Shown here: in pieces, positions 34,618 through 44,384 of the stretch
How positions within the stretch are numbered: position 1 is the first letter of the stretch
How the letters are laid out: each line of letters begins with the position of its first letter
Assembly (NCBI GenBank): GCA_963837105.1
Contig: CAWIMG010000019.1
Location: 1 to 64,000, forward strand
DNA from: UBA9676 sp963837105
GTDB lineage: Bacteria; Actinomycetota; Actinomycetes; Streptosporangiales; Streptosporangiaceae
Reading direction: 5' to 3'
DNA length: 64,000 bases
Notes under the pieces: model-generated
Seen by the model: the letters and a program-made list of their open reading frames with translations, nothing else
The model's database searches: none
Told to the model about the DNA's origin: nothing
Position numbers and translations under genes: made by a program

Positions 34618-35021
34618 GGCGCTCCTCCGGTGAAGCGCCCTGGCGGTGCGGATCGTGTTCGCCAGTTACCTGGTGAGGGGCGCAAGCACGACCGAGGACA
34701 TGCTACCGCCCGTGCGGGCCACGACCACGGCCACAGCAGGCGTGGTCGGCCTGCTGCTGCCCCGGCTAGTGGCGCGTGGCCCGCTGCCCGGAGACACGGT
34801 GCACAGTCGCTGTCGGATCTCCCTTGATGCCCGATACATCGGCTTCAGTTGACAAGCGACGCCCACATGCGGCCGGGCTACCGCGACCGCGACAGCGTTC
34901 CTTTCAGCTATCCCGAGCCGTCCCGGGCCGCTCGACGGCTATAGGAGGATCTTCCTGTCCTGGACCTCCTGAGGCAGCCCCGATCCCGCGTTGAGCGCAA
35001 TGGGCTGCGAATCTGGAAGCC
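34618..35021. other. Intergenic region, nothing recognised
   Basis: 404 bp between divergently read SemiSWEET and DUF1345 genes; must contain both promoters, but no clear -35/-10 pair was found. Frames present are Pro/Arg-rich shadows. Confidence 0.5.
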
Positions 35022-35690
35022 ATGCAACCTGAATCCGCAAACAATCCATCCGTCCCCCCGGCGCTGGCATCGGCCCGGACGAAACTGCTTGTGTCCTTGG
35101 CTGCGGCGATCGTTGGGGGTACGGCCGCTGCCGTGGCAGGCGCGGCCTGGGCAGCGCCTTTGATCGGCTGGGACATCCTGGCGGTGGTCTTCTGCGTCTG
35201 GGTGTGGGCCACCGTTTGGAGGCTGGACGCGAAATCGACGGCGAGCCATGCCAAGCGGGAGGACCCCAGCTTCGACCTGGCTGACCTGGTGGTGCTTGGC
35301 GCGGCGATCGCCAGCTTGATCGCCGTGGGGGTCGTGCTGGCCGGGGCCGGTCGTGTCACCGGAAACCTGAAGTACCTGCAGGCAGGTTTCGCGGTTCTGT
35401 CCGTGTTCGTGTCCTGGACCCTCATCCATACCGTATTCACGCTGAGATACGCGCGCCTCTACTACTCCGGCCAGGCCGGGGGAATCGACTTCAACGAGAC
35501 CGGCGCCCCAGATTACAGAGACTTCGCCTACCTGTCCTTCACGATTGGCATGACGTTTCAGGTCTCGGACACCAACATTCAGTCCAAGCAGATCCGGCGG
35601 ACTGCGCTGCGGCACGCGTGGCTGTCGTTTCCCCTGGGTGTCGTGATCATCGCAACGTCGATTAACCTCGTGTCCGGACTGGCCAAATGA
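35022..35690 (+). CDS. DUF1345 membrane protein
   Basis: 222 residues with about five or six hydrophobic segments. The family signature DYRDFAYLSFTIGMTFQVSD is clear, followed by RRTALRHAWLSFPLGVVIIA and a terminal SINLVSGL helix. Integral membrane protein of unknown function. Confidence 0.85.
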   Translation: MQPESANNPSVPPALASARTKLLVSLAAAIVGGTAAAVAGAAWAAPLIGWDILAVVFCVWVWATVWRLDAKSTASHAKREDPSFDLADLVVLGAAIASLIAVGVVLAGAGRVTGNLKYLQAGFAVLSVFVSWTLIHTVFTLRYARLYYSGQAGGIDFNETGAPDYRDFAYLSFTIGMTFQVSDTNIQSKQIRRTALRHAWLSFPLGVVIIATSINLVSGLAK

Positions 35691-36688
35691 CGGAAACCAG
35701 CTCAACGCTCCGGTCGGCGCCCGGGGTATGCCATCCAGCCGGGTAGGCTCAAGCTCGGTCACTTTGACAGCTGGCGGGCCAGGATGCGGCCGCCGTGTGG
35801 GGGCGTGGCTTCGGGCGTGGGCCTGGCTCTCCGGACACACCGCCGCGGTCCCCCTCTGCGGCTGCATCGCGATCCTGCTGCTTGGATGTCGGTCGGCGCC
35901 GGTCACCGGGTCGTGGCCGTCGCCGCCGTCGCCAAGGACCGCGACGACCTGATCCGCCAGCGCGAGACCGCCCGCGCCTACACCGCCAGCACGCCCCGCA
36001 GCGGCACCGCGGGCAGCGATGCCGCCCGCAACCAGGGCCGGCGGAGGGCCAGCCCGGCCGGGCGTCCCCGTCGGCGCGCCCGCACCGGCGGGGACGCCCG
36101 GCGAACCGAAGCCGTCCGTAACCGCGGCGGCCCACCCATGTAGAGACGGTTCCCCACTGCACGGCGCTCATGTTGCCATCATGGGGGACGGCACGGACTG
36201 CCCGACAGGGCCCTACCCCGGCTAGTGTCCAGCGCATATTCGGCAGGGACCGGTGACACTCAGCGCCTCTCCTGACGGGGACTCACGCTGCGTGATCGGC
36301 ATTCAGCTCATGCGCAGCGAATATTAGGCCCTGTCGGCAGCCGTCTTCGCGGGGTAACGTGAGCATGTTGCTCCAGACCCTGGTGACTGGTGCATCCGTG
36401 AGCAGGCGGCTGCACCGAGGGGTCAGGAGCATTTCGTGTACGGAAGCGCCGCAGCAGAGACGAAAAGGGTGGCAGCCTGCCGGTTCCAGAGTGACGACTC
36501 GCTGGCTGCTGATCAAGCTCGCTGCGGCAGCAAAGCCGGGAACGACCGTGCGCCAGGCGCGATACGTGTCTCCCAGGCGGCGGCCGCCCGGCGTCCTCCC
36601 CGGCACCGGCGACGTCGCTGCAACCGCACCCGCCTCCTGCCCGCGCCACTCCACCGCCGGTGAAAGACCAGACCGATCGGAGTAACTG
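35691..36688. other. ~1-kb region without a convincing gene
   Basis: Several overlapping frames on both strands are Arg/Pro/Ala-rich and none shows a recognisable domain. A + frame near 35900-36140 (DRDDLIRQRETARAYTAS) is mildly protein-like but has no supported start. Probably decayed accessory DNA. Confidence 0.45.
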
Positions 36689-37138
36689 ATGAGTCTGGCC
36701 GCCCGCGAGCAACGGATTCTCGATGGCATAGAGACCGCGTTGCAGGCAGGGGAGACCCACCTGACGTCGATGTTCGCGATCTTCACATGCCTGACCGGAG
36801 ACGAAGAAAAACCCGGGACGGAAGAGCTGGCGGACCGGTCCCGGCGGCCGCGGCGCTGGCTGAACGCGCCGCGGGCCACGGGTCGGCATCCCCGGAATGC
36901 TTGGTGGCGGTCACCTTCCCGGGCCCCGTGGTCGACAGGCCGGCCGACCGCGAAGCTGCGCGCGATCGCGCTGATCCCGGTCGCGGTCGCGGCCATCGCC
37001 TCCATCGTGCTCCTCGGCATGATCACGGCCAGCATGCGCTCGTGCGGACAGGTGAACGCGGGGCACACCTACGAACGTGCCCCTAGCCGGGCCATGACCT
37101 GCCAGCCATCGTCGCCAGTGCCAAGGCGCGGCCCATAG
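36689..37138 (+). CDS. Small membrane protein of an actinomycete hypothetical family
   Basis: 149 residues. The N-terminus MSLAAREQRILDGIETALQA looks like the DUF3040-type start seen in short actinobacterial membrane proteins. MFAIFTCLTGDEE follows, then an Arg-rich middle, and one strong transmembrane helix (~98-118: IALIPVAVAAIASIVLLGMI). ATG is preceded by CGGAG 8 nt away. The Arg-rich middle could hide a frameshift. Function unknown. Confidence 0.5.
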   Translation: MSLAAREQRILDGIETALQAGETHLTSMFAIFTCLTGDEEKPGTEELADRSRRPRRWLNAPRATGRHPRNAWWRSPSRAPWSTGRPTAKLRAIALIPVAVAAIASIVLLGMITASMRSCGQVNAGHTYERAPSRAMTCQPSSPVPRRGP

Positions 37139-37154
37139 CAGCACCGCCACCCGA

Positions 37155-37830
37155 TCAGAGGCAGAGCATCGGTGTGGCGGGAGCGGCCAGGCTGGCCTGG
37201 CAGTAGGGCAGGCCTTGTTGCTGGCAGAACGCTTCGATCAGGGCCTGGGCGCGGCGCAGGTTGAGACGGGGCATGGAGGGGAACAGGTGGTGCTCGATCT
37301 GGTAATTCAGGCCGCCTAGGGCGAGGTCGGTCAGCCAGCCGCCGCGCACATTGCGGGAGGCGAGCACCTGACGGCGCAGGAAGTCACTCCGGCCGCCCGC
37401 AGCCAGGACGGGCATGCCCTTGTGGTTGGGGGCGAAGGAGCAGCCCAGGTACAGGCCGAACAGGCCCTGCTGCACGATGATGAACACCACGACCTTGACC
37501 GGTGAGAGCACCAGGAACACCGCGGTGAGGTAACCGGCGCCATAGACGGTGAACAGCGCCCTCCCAGGACCGGTGGCGGGCTGCCCGGCGTGCCAGCGCC
37601 TGGACGCTCGCGACGTGCAGGCTGACCGCTTCGCCAAGCAGCAGCGGGAAGAACAGGTACCGCCGGGTGGCGGAACACCAGCTGGGCCACGCCCCGGCTA
37701 GCGCGCGCCTGCGCGGCGGTGAAGGCCAGCGCACCGACGGCGATGTCAGGATCCGCGCTTCCTGGTTGGGGTGGCCGCGTGTGCGCCATCTGGAAGGACT
37801 TCCAGCGCCGTACCTGCCAGGCTGCCGGCC
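37155..37830 (-). pseudogene. Fatty acid desaturase, multiply frameshifted
   Basis: The C-terminal 150 codons are intact: GCSFAPNHKGMPVL, then GGLNYQIEHHLFPSMPRLNL, the third histidine box of acyl-lipid desaturases. Upstream, pieces of the same family occur in three frames: DPDIAVGALAFT preceded by a degraded HxxxH box, then LFFPLLLGEAVSLHVASVQA, then ALFTVYGAGYLTAVFLVLSP. The start and first His boxes cannot be reconstructed. At least three frame changes plus a missing 5' end argue for true decay here, unlike the one-base breaks elsewhere. Confidence 0.75.
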
Positions 37831-38393
37831 AACCTGGAGCGAGGTCACGCTGTTCAACCGCCACGGTGGTCGATCTGTGCGCAATCAGCTGTCCGCGAGC
37901 TCTACCCGATGCACGCAATTAATCGGCGATCTAGCCACGTGGCTGTCGCGCGTTCCCGGCGGCTGTAGTCAGGGCGCCTTGATGACGCCCGAGGGCAAGA
38001 TGCCGGCGGCGGAGGCGCCGCAGTCCTGTGCCGAGAGCTGGGAGACGAAGGCGATGGCGCCTCCGCCGGGCACCCAGCTGTGCCGGGCGGGACATCAGGG
38101 CCCACAGTTGCACTGCGCCAATCTAGCTAAACTGGGGCACCGGCCCCGGTTTACCCGCAAGACCGGCGGTCACGGCGGCCGGCCGGGCGATCCGTTACCC
38201 ACATCGATCCCACCCTGCTGGTCTCGAACGCTCCCAGGCGGCCGTTGAGCCCGGCCCGCTCGTCCGCCGCGGGCGGGGCACACTTGACAGTGTCCGGATC
38301 CGCAGTGACCCCGCCGGATCAGGGCTCCCGACGCCCACCGGGCACAGCGCCCGGGCGGGCGGGCTTCTGGATCCTCGCAGGGAGGTGCCGGCT
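37831..38393. other. Region without a convincing gene
   Basis: 560 bp. It may include the unrecognisable 5' end of the desaturase. One + frame across it has no similarity. A GGGAGG ribosome site for the next gene is at its right edge. Confidence 0.45.
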
Positions 38394-38855
38394 GTGCCTG
38401 ACAACATCGTGCTGATCATGCGATTTCACCCGGTGGGCGGTGAAGACATTTCGGTGGTATCTGAGGACTTTGCCGGGGAGAGCGAAGCGCTTGAGGCCAT
38501 CGCCCGCGCGCTGGACGAACGGCGCAGTCTGGTCCTGGCTCATGCGAGATATGACCGCGAGGCCGATCAGAATGGCGTGATCATCAACCTGGCCAACGTG
38601 GTATCGGTACGCGTGTCGCAGACAGACAGTGCGGCGACCGGCCAGTACCTGTTACAGCTGGTCCAGCGAGGGAGAGCACAGTCACTTGATCCTGCCCCCA
38701 AATCGGCGCCCGGGAGCGTTCCAGCTCTCAACCCCCGCCGCCGTGCTGGGCGAGTGGGCGCAGCGGGTGATGGCCGTCACCGCAGAGGCGCTGGGCAAAC
38801 TCGATCCGGCTGTCCGGGCGGCGATCGAGGCCGGGCGTGCTGCGCTGGCCGGTGA
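38394..38855 (+). CDS. Hypothetical protein, overlapping the next frame
   Basis: GTG 38394 has GGGAGG 6-12 nt upstream. The first ~85 residues look real: VPDNIVLIMRFHPVGGEDIS, then alternating strands and helices to VVSVRVSQTDSAATGQYL. After ~residue 90 the frame becomes Arg/Gly-rich and overlaps the better-looking frame starting at 38686, so the true end may be earlier through a missed indel. Function unknown. Confidence 0.45.
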   Translation: MPDNIVLIMRFHPVGGEDISVVSEDFAGESEALEAIARALDERRSLVLAHARYDREADQNGVIINLANVVSVRVSQTDSAATGQYLLQLVQRGRAQSLDPAPKSAPGSVPALNPRRRAGRVGAAGDGRHRRGAGQTRSGCPGGDRGRACCAGR

Positions 38856-38991
38856 CTGGCGCGACTGCCACTGCCCGTGCGGCCAGGCACACCCAGATGA
38901 CCAGGGCGTGTGTGCCGGCAGGGCGGTCATGACCCGCAACTACTGCACCTGCTCCCGACCACCCGCGAACGTACCGGTCGGCGGGAAATGA
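38686..38991 (+). CDS. Hypothetical Cys-rich-tailed protein
   Basis: Frame LILPPNRRPGAFQLSTPAAV... continues through a helical segment (VLGEWAQRVMAVTAEALGKL) to a Cys-rich end: CHCPCGQAHPDDQGVC, then YCTC, a possible zinc site. TTG 38686 has AGGGAG ~10 nt upstream, and a TGA in a third frame overlaps it. It may be a separate gene or the C-terminal half of the 38394 protein joined by a frameshift. Function unknown. Confidence 0.4.
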   Translation: MILPPNRRPGAFQLSTPAAVLGEWAQRVMAVTAEALGKLDPAVRAAIEAGRAALAGDWRDCHCPCGQAHPDDQGVCAGRAVMTRNYCTCSRPPANVPVGGK

Positions 38992-39102
38992 GGACGTTAC
39001 TTATTGCATGCGATGTCGAATAACTATGCAGGTGCTAGAGGTTCGAGGCTTGTCCGCAAATTCATGGCGTCGGCTATCGATTCGCGCGGTGGCGTCCGGA
39101 AT

Positions 39103-40556
39103 CCGGTGTAAACCGGGCGAGGTTCCGGCTTCATGGTCAGGTTAGGCGATGGCTCTGACAGTTTCGGGACTGTCAGCGATCTGAGCGGCGGTCACGGTGC
39201 GTGGCCGCCGCCGGGCAGGTGGGTCGAGCAGCGAGCGGCGCAGGTCCTGGAGCTGGCGCAGCCCGGCGGCGGTCATGGTGAAGCCGCGCCAGCCGCGGGA
39301 GGCCCGCTCCAGTACGGCCCAGACCAGGGTGAGGCAGCTGGTCTCGCCGGGGAGCCGGCCGATGACCTTGGTGCGGCGCCGGGTCTCGCCGAAGGTTCTC
39401 TCGATGAAGTTGGAGTGCCGGTTCCGCTTGTAGTGCTCGGCGGGGAACCGCAGGCAGGCGGTCAGGCCGGCCCGGTCGGTGAGCAGGATCTTGACCGCGG
39501 CCGGGTAGAGCGCCTGGTAGCGGGCGGCGAACTCGTCGATCCGGTGATCGATGATCTCCACCAGGCGCGGGCCGGGCGGCGTCTTGAGGTCCTCGGTGCC
39601 GAAGATCGCCCAGTAGGCGTCCTTGACCTCGGCCTGCATGCCGGCCGGGATCTTGGCAAGTATGTTCCGGCACCGGTGAACAAGGCAGCGCTGCCTCAGG
39701 GCCTGGGGGTAGGCCTGCTCGATCGCGGAGATCAGCCCCGGCGCCCCGTCGGAGATAATCAGCAGCGGGCTGGCCAGGCCACGGTCTTTGAGGTCGGCGA
39801 GGAAGTCGTGCCAGGCGTCGGCGGACTCCCCGGCCCCGGGCGCCAGGCCGACGAACGCGGGCTTGCCGCCGGTGGTGATGCCCCAGGCGGCCAGCACCGG
39901 CCCGGCCGGCGAGCCGGGTGCATCCGGAAGAAGGAGGCGTCCAGGAACAGGTAGTCCAGCGTCACCTCATCGAGGCGGCGGGCCGCCCACGCCTGGTACT
40001 CCTCGGTGATCTGCTGGCAGACGGCCGAGACGGTGGACTTGGAGATCGCGGCCTGGCCGCCGAGCGCGTCGGCCAGGGTGGCCTCGACGTCGCGGACCGA
40101 CAGGCCCCGGATGAAGGACGCAATGACCAGGGATTCGAGGGCATTGGTCTTGGTGACGTGGCTGCCGAACAGGCGGGACGCGAACGCCTCGGTGGTGCCC
40201 CGCAGCTTCGGCCGGGCCAGGGCAACCGGCCCGGCGGTCGTCTTGACCGTCACCTCCCGGTAGCCGTTACGCGAACCCGGCCGGGCGTCTTCGGCCAGCG
40301 CGGCGCGGGCGTAACGGTCCCGGCCCAGGAACTCAGTGACCTCGGCTTCCAGCGCGGCCTGCATCAGCAGCTGCGCGCCGAGCCGGGCCACCTCCTCCAA
40401 GATCTCCGGCAGCGGCCGGTCCTGAGCGAACAGCTCGTCGATGTGGCCATGGATACGGTCAGTAGGCGATACTCGTGTCGGCACGGGTGTAGGTCCTTTC
40501 CTTCGATGAGTTGGTAGCTCTTGAAGGGGAACCTACGCCCGTCTTATTTACACCGG
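39103..40556 (-). mobile_element. IS256-family insertion sequence, ~1454 bp
   Basis: Left end CCGGTGTAAACCGGGCGAGG and right end (reverse complement) CCGGTGTAAATAAGACGGGC form imperfect inverted repeats sharing CCGGTGTAAA, then CGGGCG and AGGTTCC with small gaps. One broken transposase fills it. No 8-9-bp target duplication is visible, so it is old or the ends are off by a few bases. Confidence 0.75.
39142..40484 (-). pseudogene. IS256-family transposase, -1 frameshift
   Basis: GTG 40484 follows AAAGGAC. The N-terminal frame covers NGYREVTVKTTAGPVALARP and reaches LFLDASFFRMHP, the first DDE aspartate. The next frame continues from LAAWGITTGGKPAFVGLAPG through LIISDGAPGLISAIEQAYPQ (second Asp) and HSNFIERTFGETRRRTKVIG (catalytic Glu). 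One base is missing near 39925 in the run CACCCGGCTCG. Total length without the break is ~447 residues, normal for the family. Non-functional as read. Confidence 0.88.
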
Positions 40557-41129
40557 GTCTTGGACGCGACCATTCGCGCGGGTAGCGCTTGCTACTCAAT
40601 CCTTCCTGAGTCATGAAATTCGCGGAACAAGGTCATCAGCAATGAACAAACACCATATCAGGATCGCGCCCGAGGGCTCTCATTGCCAAGTTCCTCTCTA
40701 CCGTCTAAGCGCGAAGGGCACACTATCTGGCCGCATCCCATCGCCGATTACCCCTCGCATCAAGATGTAGCTTCAGCTGCGCACGGTGCGCCCATGCAAC
40801 GCCACGGGTGCGCAACGGGACACCCGAGGTGATACGGAGCTGAACTGCTTCCATCACGAACTCACCGTATGGCCGCGCCTCAACGTAGCCTGATGGGACC
40901 ATGGCTCGGGTGCGCCGTGACTCATCAGGCCCCTCGCGGCATCTCCATCGATGCCGCGAAATCACGGTCCCGGCCGCCACTGGCGGAGCCTGGCCTTGCC
41001 AGGCGCCCTCTCAGCGGCTATGTGCGGACGCACCGGTAGCGCGGCGCTTGCTCAAATCAGGCCCGCAGCAGTACAGATCAGGTGTTTTTGCGCGGCTGTG
41101 GGCTGGCTAGGGACGTGGGGAGGGCCACG
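40557..41129. other. Region without a confident gene
   Basis: About 570 bp between the IS256 element and the kinase. A minus frame at 40723-40905 (ARPYGEFVMEAVQLRITSGV...) is protein-like but short, unsupported by a ribosome site and unrecognised; it may be a gene remnant cut by the IS. A GGGGAGGG ribosome site for the kinase lies at the right edge. Confidence 0.4.
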
Positions 41130-42596
41130 ATGAATCCAGACCTGAGTGAAGGCCAGACGTTCGGGGCCTACCGCCTCATCGGGCTGGCGGGTACCGGTGG
41201 CATGGGCGTTGTCTACCAGGCCGAGCAGCAGCAGCCGCTGCGGCGCACCGTCGCACTCAAGGTAATCCGCCCGGAGGTCGCCGGGTCGAGTGACTACCAG
41301 GCCCGCTTCCTGCGGGAGGCCAGGCTCGCCGCCACCGTCAATCACGCCCATATTGTCCCTGTATTTGATTTCGGAGAGTATGCGGGCCGGCTCTACCTGG
41401 CCATGCAGTGGATTGATGGTGTGGAACTCGGGCGCCTTATGGGGTGGGGGCAGCCACTGGCGCCGGAGCGGGCGGTCCGCATCGGCACGCAGGTGGCCTC
41501 AGCGTTGCAGGCCATCCATAACGCCGGAATGCTGCACCGAGACGTCAAGCCAGCCAACATACTGGTACGCGATATGGATGGGGAGGATCATGCCTATCTG
41601 ACGGATTTTGGCATCGCCAAGCTGACGGAAGCCGACGGCGGGCTCACCCGTACCGGCTGGATGATCGGCACTACGGGCTATCTGTCACCGGAGCAGATCC
41701 AGGGACAGCAGCCGGACGGGCGCAGCGATCTGTACGCACTCGGCTGCGTCATGTTCGAGGCGCTCACCGGGCAGCGCCCGTTCACCGGCGACAACGACCA
41801 GGCCCTGCTCTGGGCCCATGCCAGCAGCCCGCGGCCGGTCGCGTCGCGGGCCTGCCCGGCGCTCGGCCGCCGGTACGACGAGTTCTTCGTCCAGGCGCTC
41901 GCCGCCAACCCGCACGACCGGTATCAGTCAGGCCACGAATTCGGGGCGGCTCTCGATGCCGCCTGCGCGGGCCGGCCGCCACCCCCGGTAACGACCACTG
42001 CGGACGGGCCGGCGAAGCAGCCACTGGTGGCGCAGCATCTGCCGGGACTGCCGCTGCTGCCGGAGACCGAGACGGCTCCTACGCCGCCTGCGGGCAGGTC
42101 TGCCCCGTCCGGGCGAACGGCGGGCGCCGGGCCAGGCCGCGCGCCGGGCCGGCCTCTCACTTCTGCCGCCAGACCGGCCCGTGGGTGGGCGGGCCGTCTG
42201 ATCGCCGTGGTTGGTTGCCTGGTGTTCCTCGTCTCCCTGACCGTTCTCCATCGCTACGTCAATAACGGGACGGGCTGGAAGAGCCTGTGGGAGGCGACGC
42301 ATGGAGACGTCGCATCACCGCTGTACGCAAGGGATTTCTGGATTCCCGCCGCGCTGGCCGCGTTCGTGGTTATCGGCACTATCCTCACGGTGCCTGCACG
42401 CACCAGCTTCGGGATGGGCGTGGTGACCGTAGCGGCGCTCGCCTCGATCAGCTACACCCTGTACATACCGACCATTGGGAGGTCACCCGGCTTCGCGCCC
42501 TACGGCACGAGCTACTGGCTGTCGCTGGCCGCTGCGGTGGTGATGGCGGTCGGGGCCGCGGCCGCCGGCCTGCGGTCCGGGGCCCGCCGTACGTGA
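41130..42596 (+). CDS. Membrane Ser/Thr protein kinase (Hanks type)
   Basis: 488 residues from ATG 41130. The kinase domain (~10-275) has the Gly loop LAGTGGMGVVY, K44 (VALKVI), HRDVKPANIL (D138), DFGIAK (D159) and a YLSPEQ P+1 loop; all key residues are present. A Pro/Thr/Ala linker (~285-355) follows, then about four transmembrane helices (~360 to 480), rather than the usual single helix and PASTA sensor. Probably senses a membrane or extracellular state through its helices. GGGGAGGG precedes the ATG; the frame back to 41082 is not used. Confidence 0.92.
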   Translation: MNPDLSEGQTFGAYRLIGLAGTGGMGVVYQAEQQQPLRRTVALKVIRPEVAGSSDYQARFLREARLAATVNHAHIVPVFDFGEYAGRLYLAMQWIDGVELGRLMGWGQPLAPERAVRIGTQVASALQAIHNAGMLHRDVKPANILVRDMDGEDHAYLTDFGIAKLTEADGGLTRTGWMIGTTGYLSPEQIQGQQPDGRSDLYALGCVMFEALTGQRPFTGDNDQALLWAHASSPRPVASRACPALGRRYDEFFVQALAANPHDRYQSGHEFGAALDAACAGRPPPPVTTTADGPAKQPLVAQHLPGLPLLPETETAPTPPAGRSAPSGRTAGAGPGRAPGRPLTSAARPARGWAGRLIAVVGCLVFLVSLTVLHRYVNNGTGWKSLWEATHGDVASPLYARDFWIPAALAAFVVIGTILTVPARTSFGMGVVTVAALASISYTLYIPTIGRSPGFAPYGTSYWLSLAAAVVMAVGAAAAGLRSGARRT

Positions 42597-42860
42597 TCAG
42601 TGTCTGGCATTGCGGACGGTCCCCGGACAGGACGAGCGTACGGGGCGATCTCGGCGACGGTGGTGCCAGGGCCGGCCGTGGCCAGGACGGCTATATGCGC
42701 GTCTGCGACCTCGAAACCCGGCAGGGCCGATGACTATGCGGATCTGGGTGGTCGCTCACCTGCAGGCACGGCCACCGGTGGCCACGCGTCTGGGGGGTGA
42801 CGGCCCGGACTCGCTTGGTGTTCCGCAGCAGTCCTTCGTCCCGGGCATCCCCGGCCTGCG

Positions 42861-42962
42861 GGAGATGGCGAGAGCGTCCTGGCATATCGGGCAGGTCACG
42901 TCAGTCGGCTCGCCGTGGAACTCGGCGGCGCGCAGCAAGTAGGGATGAGCGTCGAAGACGCC
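42861..42962 (-). pseudogene. DUF5318-like remnant
   Basis: Segment VFDAHPYLLRAAEFHGEPTD followed by VTCPICQDA resembles the central part of the actinobacterial DUF5318 family (CDAHP...LLRAA...CPVC). Flanking frames are broken in both directions. A decayed fragment in a 720-bp stretch (42597-43320) that otherwise shows no gene. Confidence 0.4.
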
Positions 42963-43308
42963 GGTGACGGTCGTACGGGCCGGCCAGCACCGCGGCGAAG
43001 GTGGCTCGCTATGCCAGGCCGTAGTCGGCACGAGTTCTCCCGCAGGATAGTTATGCACAGAATGCAGCTGGCGCAGGCCGGAAATCGTGAGCGCCGAGGA
43101 CGAGCGCCGCTGGCTTCCAATGTGACGAAGATCGCGGGTGCTAACGAGTCTTCTGTCAGAAACGGCACTCACGGGTACCTTGGGCGCTCCCGGGCGAGGA
43201 CGTGGCCGGTCAGGTCAGTGGCACGCTCACCCGATCCTGGGCGTCAGGCGCGTATGCGGGCCGGGGCACCAATCTGGCGCCAGCAGATGGGGGCAGGCCC
43301 ACTGGCTG

Positions 43309-43314
43309 TACGGT
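43309..43314 (+). promoter_or_regulatory. -10 box for the LigD phosphoesterase gene
   Basis: TACGGT, CGCATC, then GTG 43321. Confidence 0.5.
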
Positions 43315-43320
43315 CGCATC

Positions 43321-43794
43321 GTGATGAGGTCGCGCTTCGTCGTGCAGCTTCATGACGCGACGACGCTTCATTTCGATTTGCGGATCCAAGCTGGCGAGGT
43401 CCTGCGCTCATGGGCCGTGCCCAGGGGTCCCTCGCTTGATCCCGGCGTCCGGCGTCTTGCCGTGCCGGTTGAGGATCATGACCTGTCAGCGGGTGATTTC
43501 GAGGGCGTTCACGAGGGACAGTCGCGCGGAAGCGGCGCTGTGATCATCTGGGATGAGGGCACCGCCGAGATTACGCGCGATGAGCCCAGCCATCTGTCCT
43601 TCACTCTGCATGGGCGCAAGCTCTCCGGCCGGTTCGGCCTGACCCGCACGGGTGAGCACCGCTGGATCCTGGTCAAAGCCCGCGATCAGCACGCGCGAAC
43701 AGGCTCAGACGTCGTCGCCGAGCGTCCCGCGAGCGTGCGCACCGGTAAGACCTGGCAAGACCTGATCGACCAGCAAACCCCAGACGGCGAGTAG
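43321..43794 (+). CDS. Stand-alone LigD-type 3'-phosphoesterase
   Basis: 157 residues from GTG 43321. VVQLHDATTLHFDLRI gives the H11-x5-H17-x-D19 metal-site pattern of the bacterial NHEJ ligase D phosphoesterase domain. SWAVPRGPSLDPGVRRLA, FEGVHEG and GAVIIWDEGT follow in family order, and HRWILVKARD closes it. The domain trims 3' phosphates and ribonucleotides at DNA breaks. No ligase or polymerase domain, and no Ku gene nearby. The longer frame to 43138 is non-conserved. Confidence 0.88.
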   Translation: MMRSRFVVQLHDATTLHFDLRIQAGEVLRSWAVPRGPSLDPGVRRLAVPVEDHDLSAGDFEGVHEGQSRGSGAVIIWDEGTAEITRDEPSHLSFTLHGRKLSGRFGLTRTGEHRWILVKARDQHARTGSDVVAERPASVRTGKTWQDLIDQQTPDGE

Positions 43795-44034
43795 TGACCG
43801 ATGACACCGGCGGACGCTCCTCGGCCAGGACACTCCCTAGCTCGCGGCAGCAGATGAGGATGTTCGCGTCCTGTTGTTGAAGTTGTTGCCGTTCCCCATG
43901 CGGGCGTGGCAAGTAGAGCGGATCCGGCCACGTGCTGGCCGCGCAGGCCAGCCGGCCCCGGGCGGTGGAACGTGGTCCCGCGCTCATTAAAGTTTTACTT
44001 CGGTTACGAGATACAAGATTCCGAGCCGAACATC

Positions 44035-44063
44035 TTGACTCCAAGCTAAGGGCCCGTTAGGTT
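44035..44063 (+). promoter_or_regulatory. Sigma-70-type promoter of the barrel-protein/MarR operon
   Basis: TTGACT 44035-44040, 17-bp spacer, TAGGTT 44058-44063, in an AT-rich patch. The predicted start (~44070) falls at the palindrome that follows. Confidence 0.6.
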
Positions 44064-44070
44064 CCACATA

Positions 44071-44089
44071 TGGAGGCAGGCGGCCTCCA
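44071..44089. promoter_or_regulatory. Inverted repeat, possible MarR operator
   Basis: TGGAGGC, 5-nt loop, GCCTCCA: a perfect 7-bp inverted repeat over the predicted start site and before a GGAGGGGG ribosome site. MarR proteins often autoregulate from such sites. The 43795-44034 stretch to the left shows no gene. Confidence 0.45.
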
Positions 44090-44109
44090 CTCCCGGAGGG
44101 GGACATCAC

Positions 44110-44384
44110 ATGAGCGCCACACTTGCGGTCCGGCACAACGTCCGTGACTACGCCACATGGCAGAAGGTCTACGACGAGCTCGCAGCCGCTGCGAACCCAG
44201 TACGGCTGCACCGCCCAGCGGGTGATGCAGCTCCCCGATGATGGCAATGCCCTGTTCATCACCCACGACTTCCCCAGCGCCCAGCAGGCGGGCAGCTTCG
44301 CGCACGACCCGGCGCTGCGCGCCGGGATGGAGGCGCGCGGGGGTCGAGGGCGCGCCGCGGATCGAGATCTACACGGATGTCTGA
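44110..44384 (+). pseudogene. Small dimeric-barrel (monooxygenase-like) protein, two +1 frameshifts
   Basis: ATG 44110 follows GGAGGGGG. MSATLAVRHNVRDYATWQKV is in frame 1, YGCTAQRVMQLPDDGNALFI ... FAHDPALRAGM in frame 2, and VEGAPRIEIYTDV in frame 3. Extra bases near 44183 (GCAG/CCGCTG) and near 44331 (GAGG/CGCGCG) explain both shifts; removing them gives a 90-residue protein of normal barrel-family length. Its stop overlaps the MarR ATG by 8 nt, so they are cotranscribed. Two single-base breaks in an otherwise conserved short gene suggest consensus error. Confidence 0.65.

Noticed and set aside
36283..37068. 261-codon minus frame
   Set aside because: Largely antisense to the small membrane-protein gene at 36689 and without any domain; Arg/Ser/Pro-rich.
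39095..40565. Target-site duplication of the IS256 element
   Set aside because: No 8- or 9-bp match between the flanks 39094-39102 and 40557-40565.
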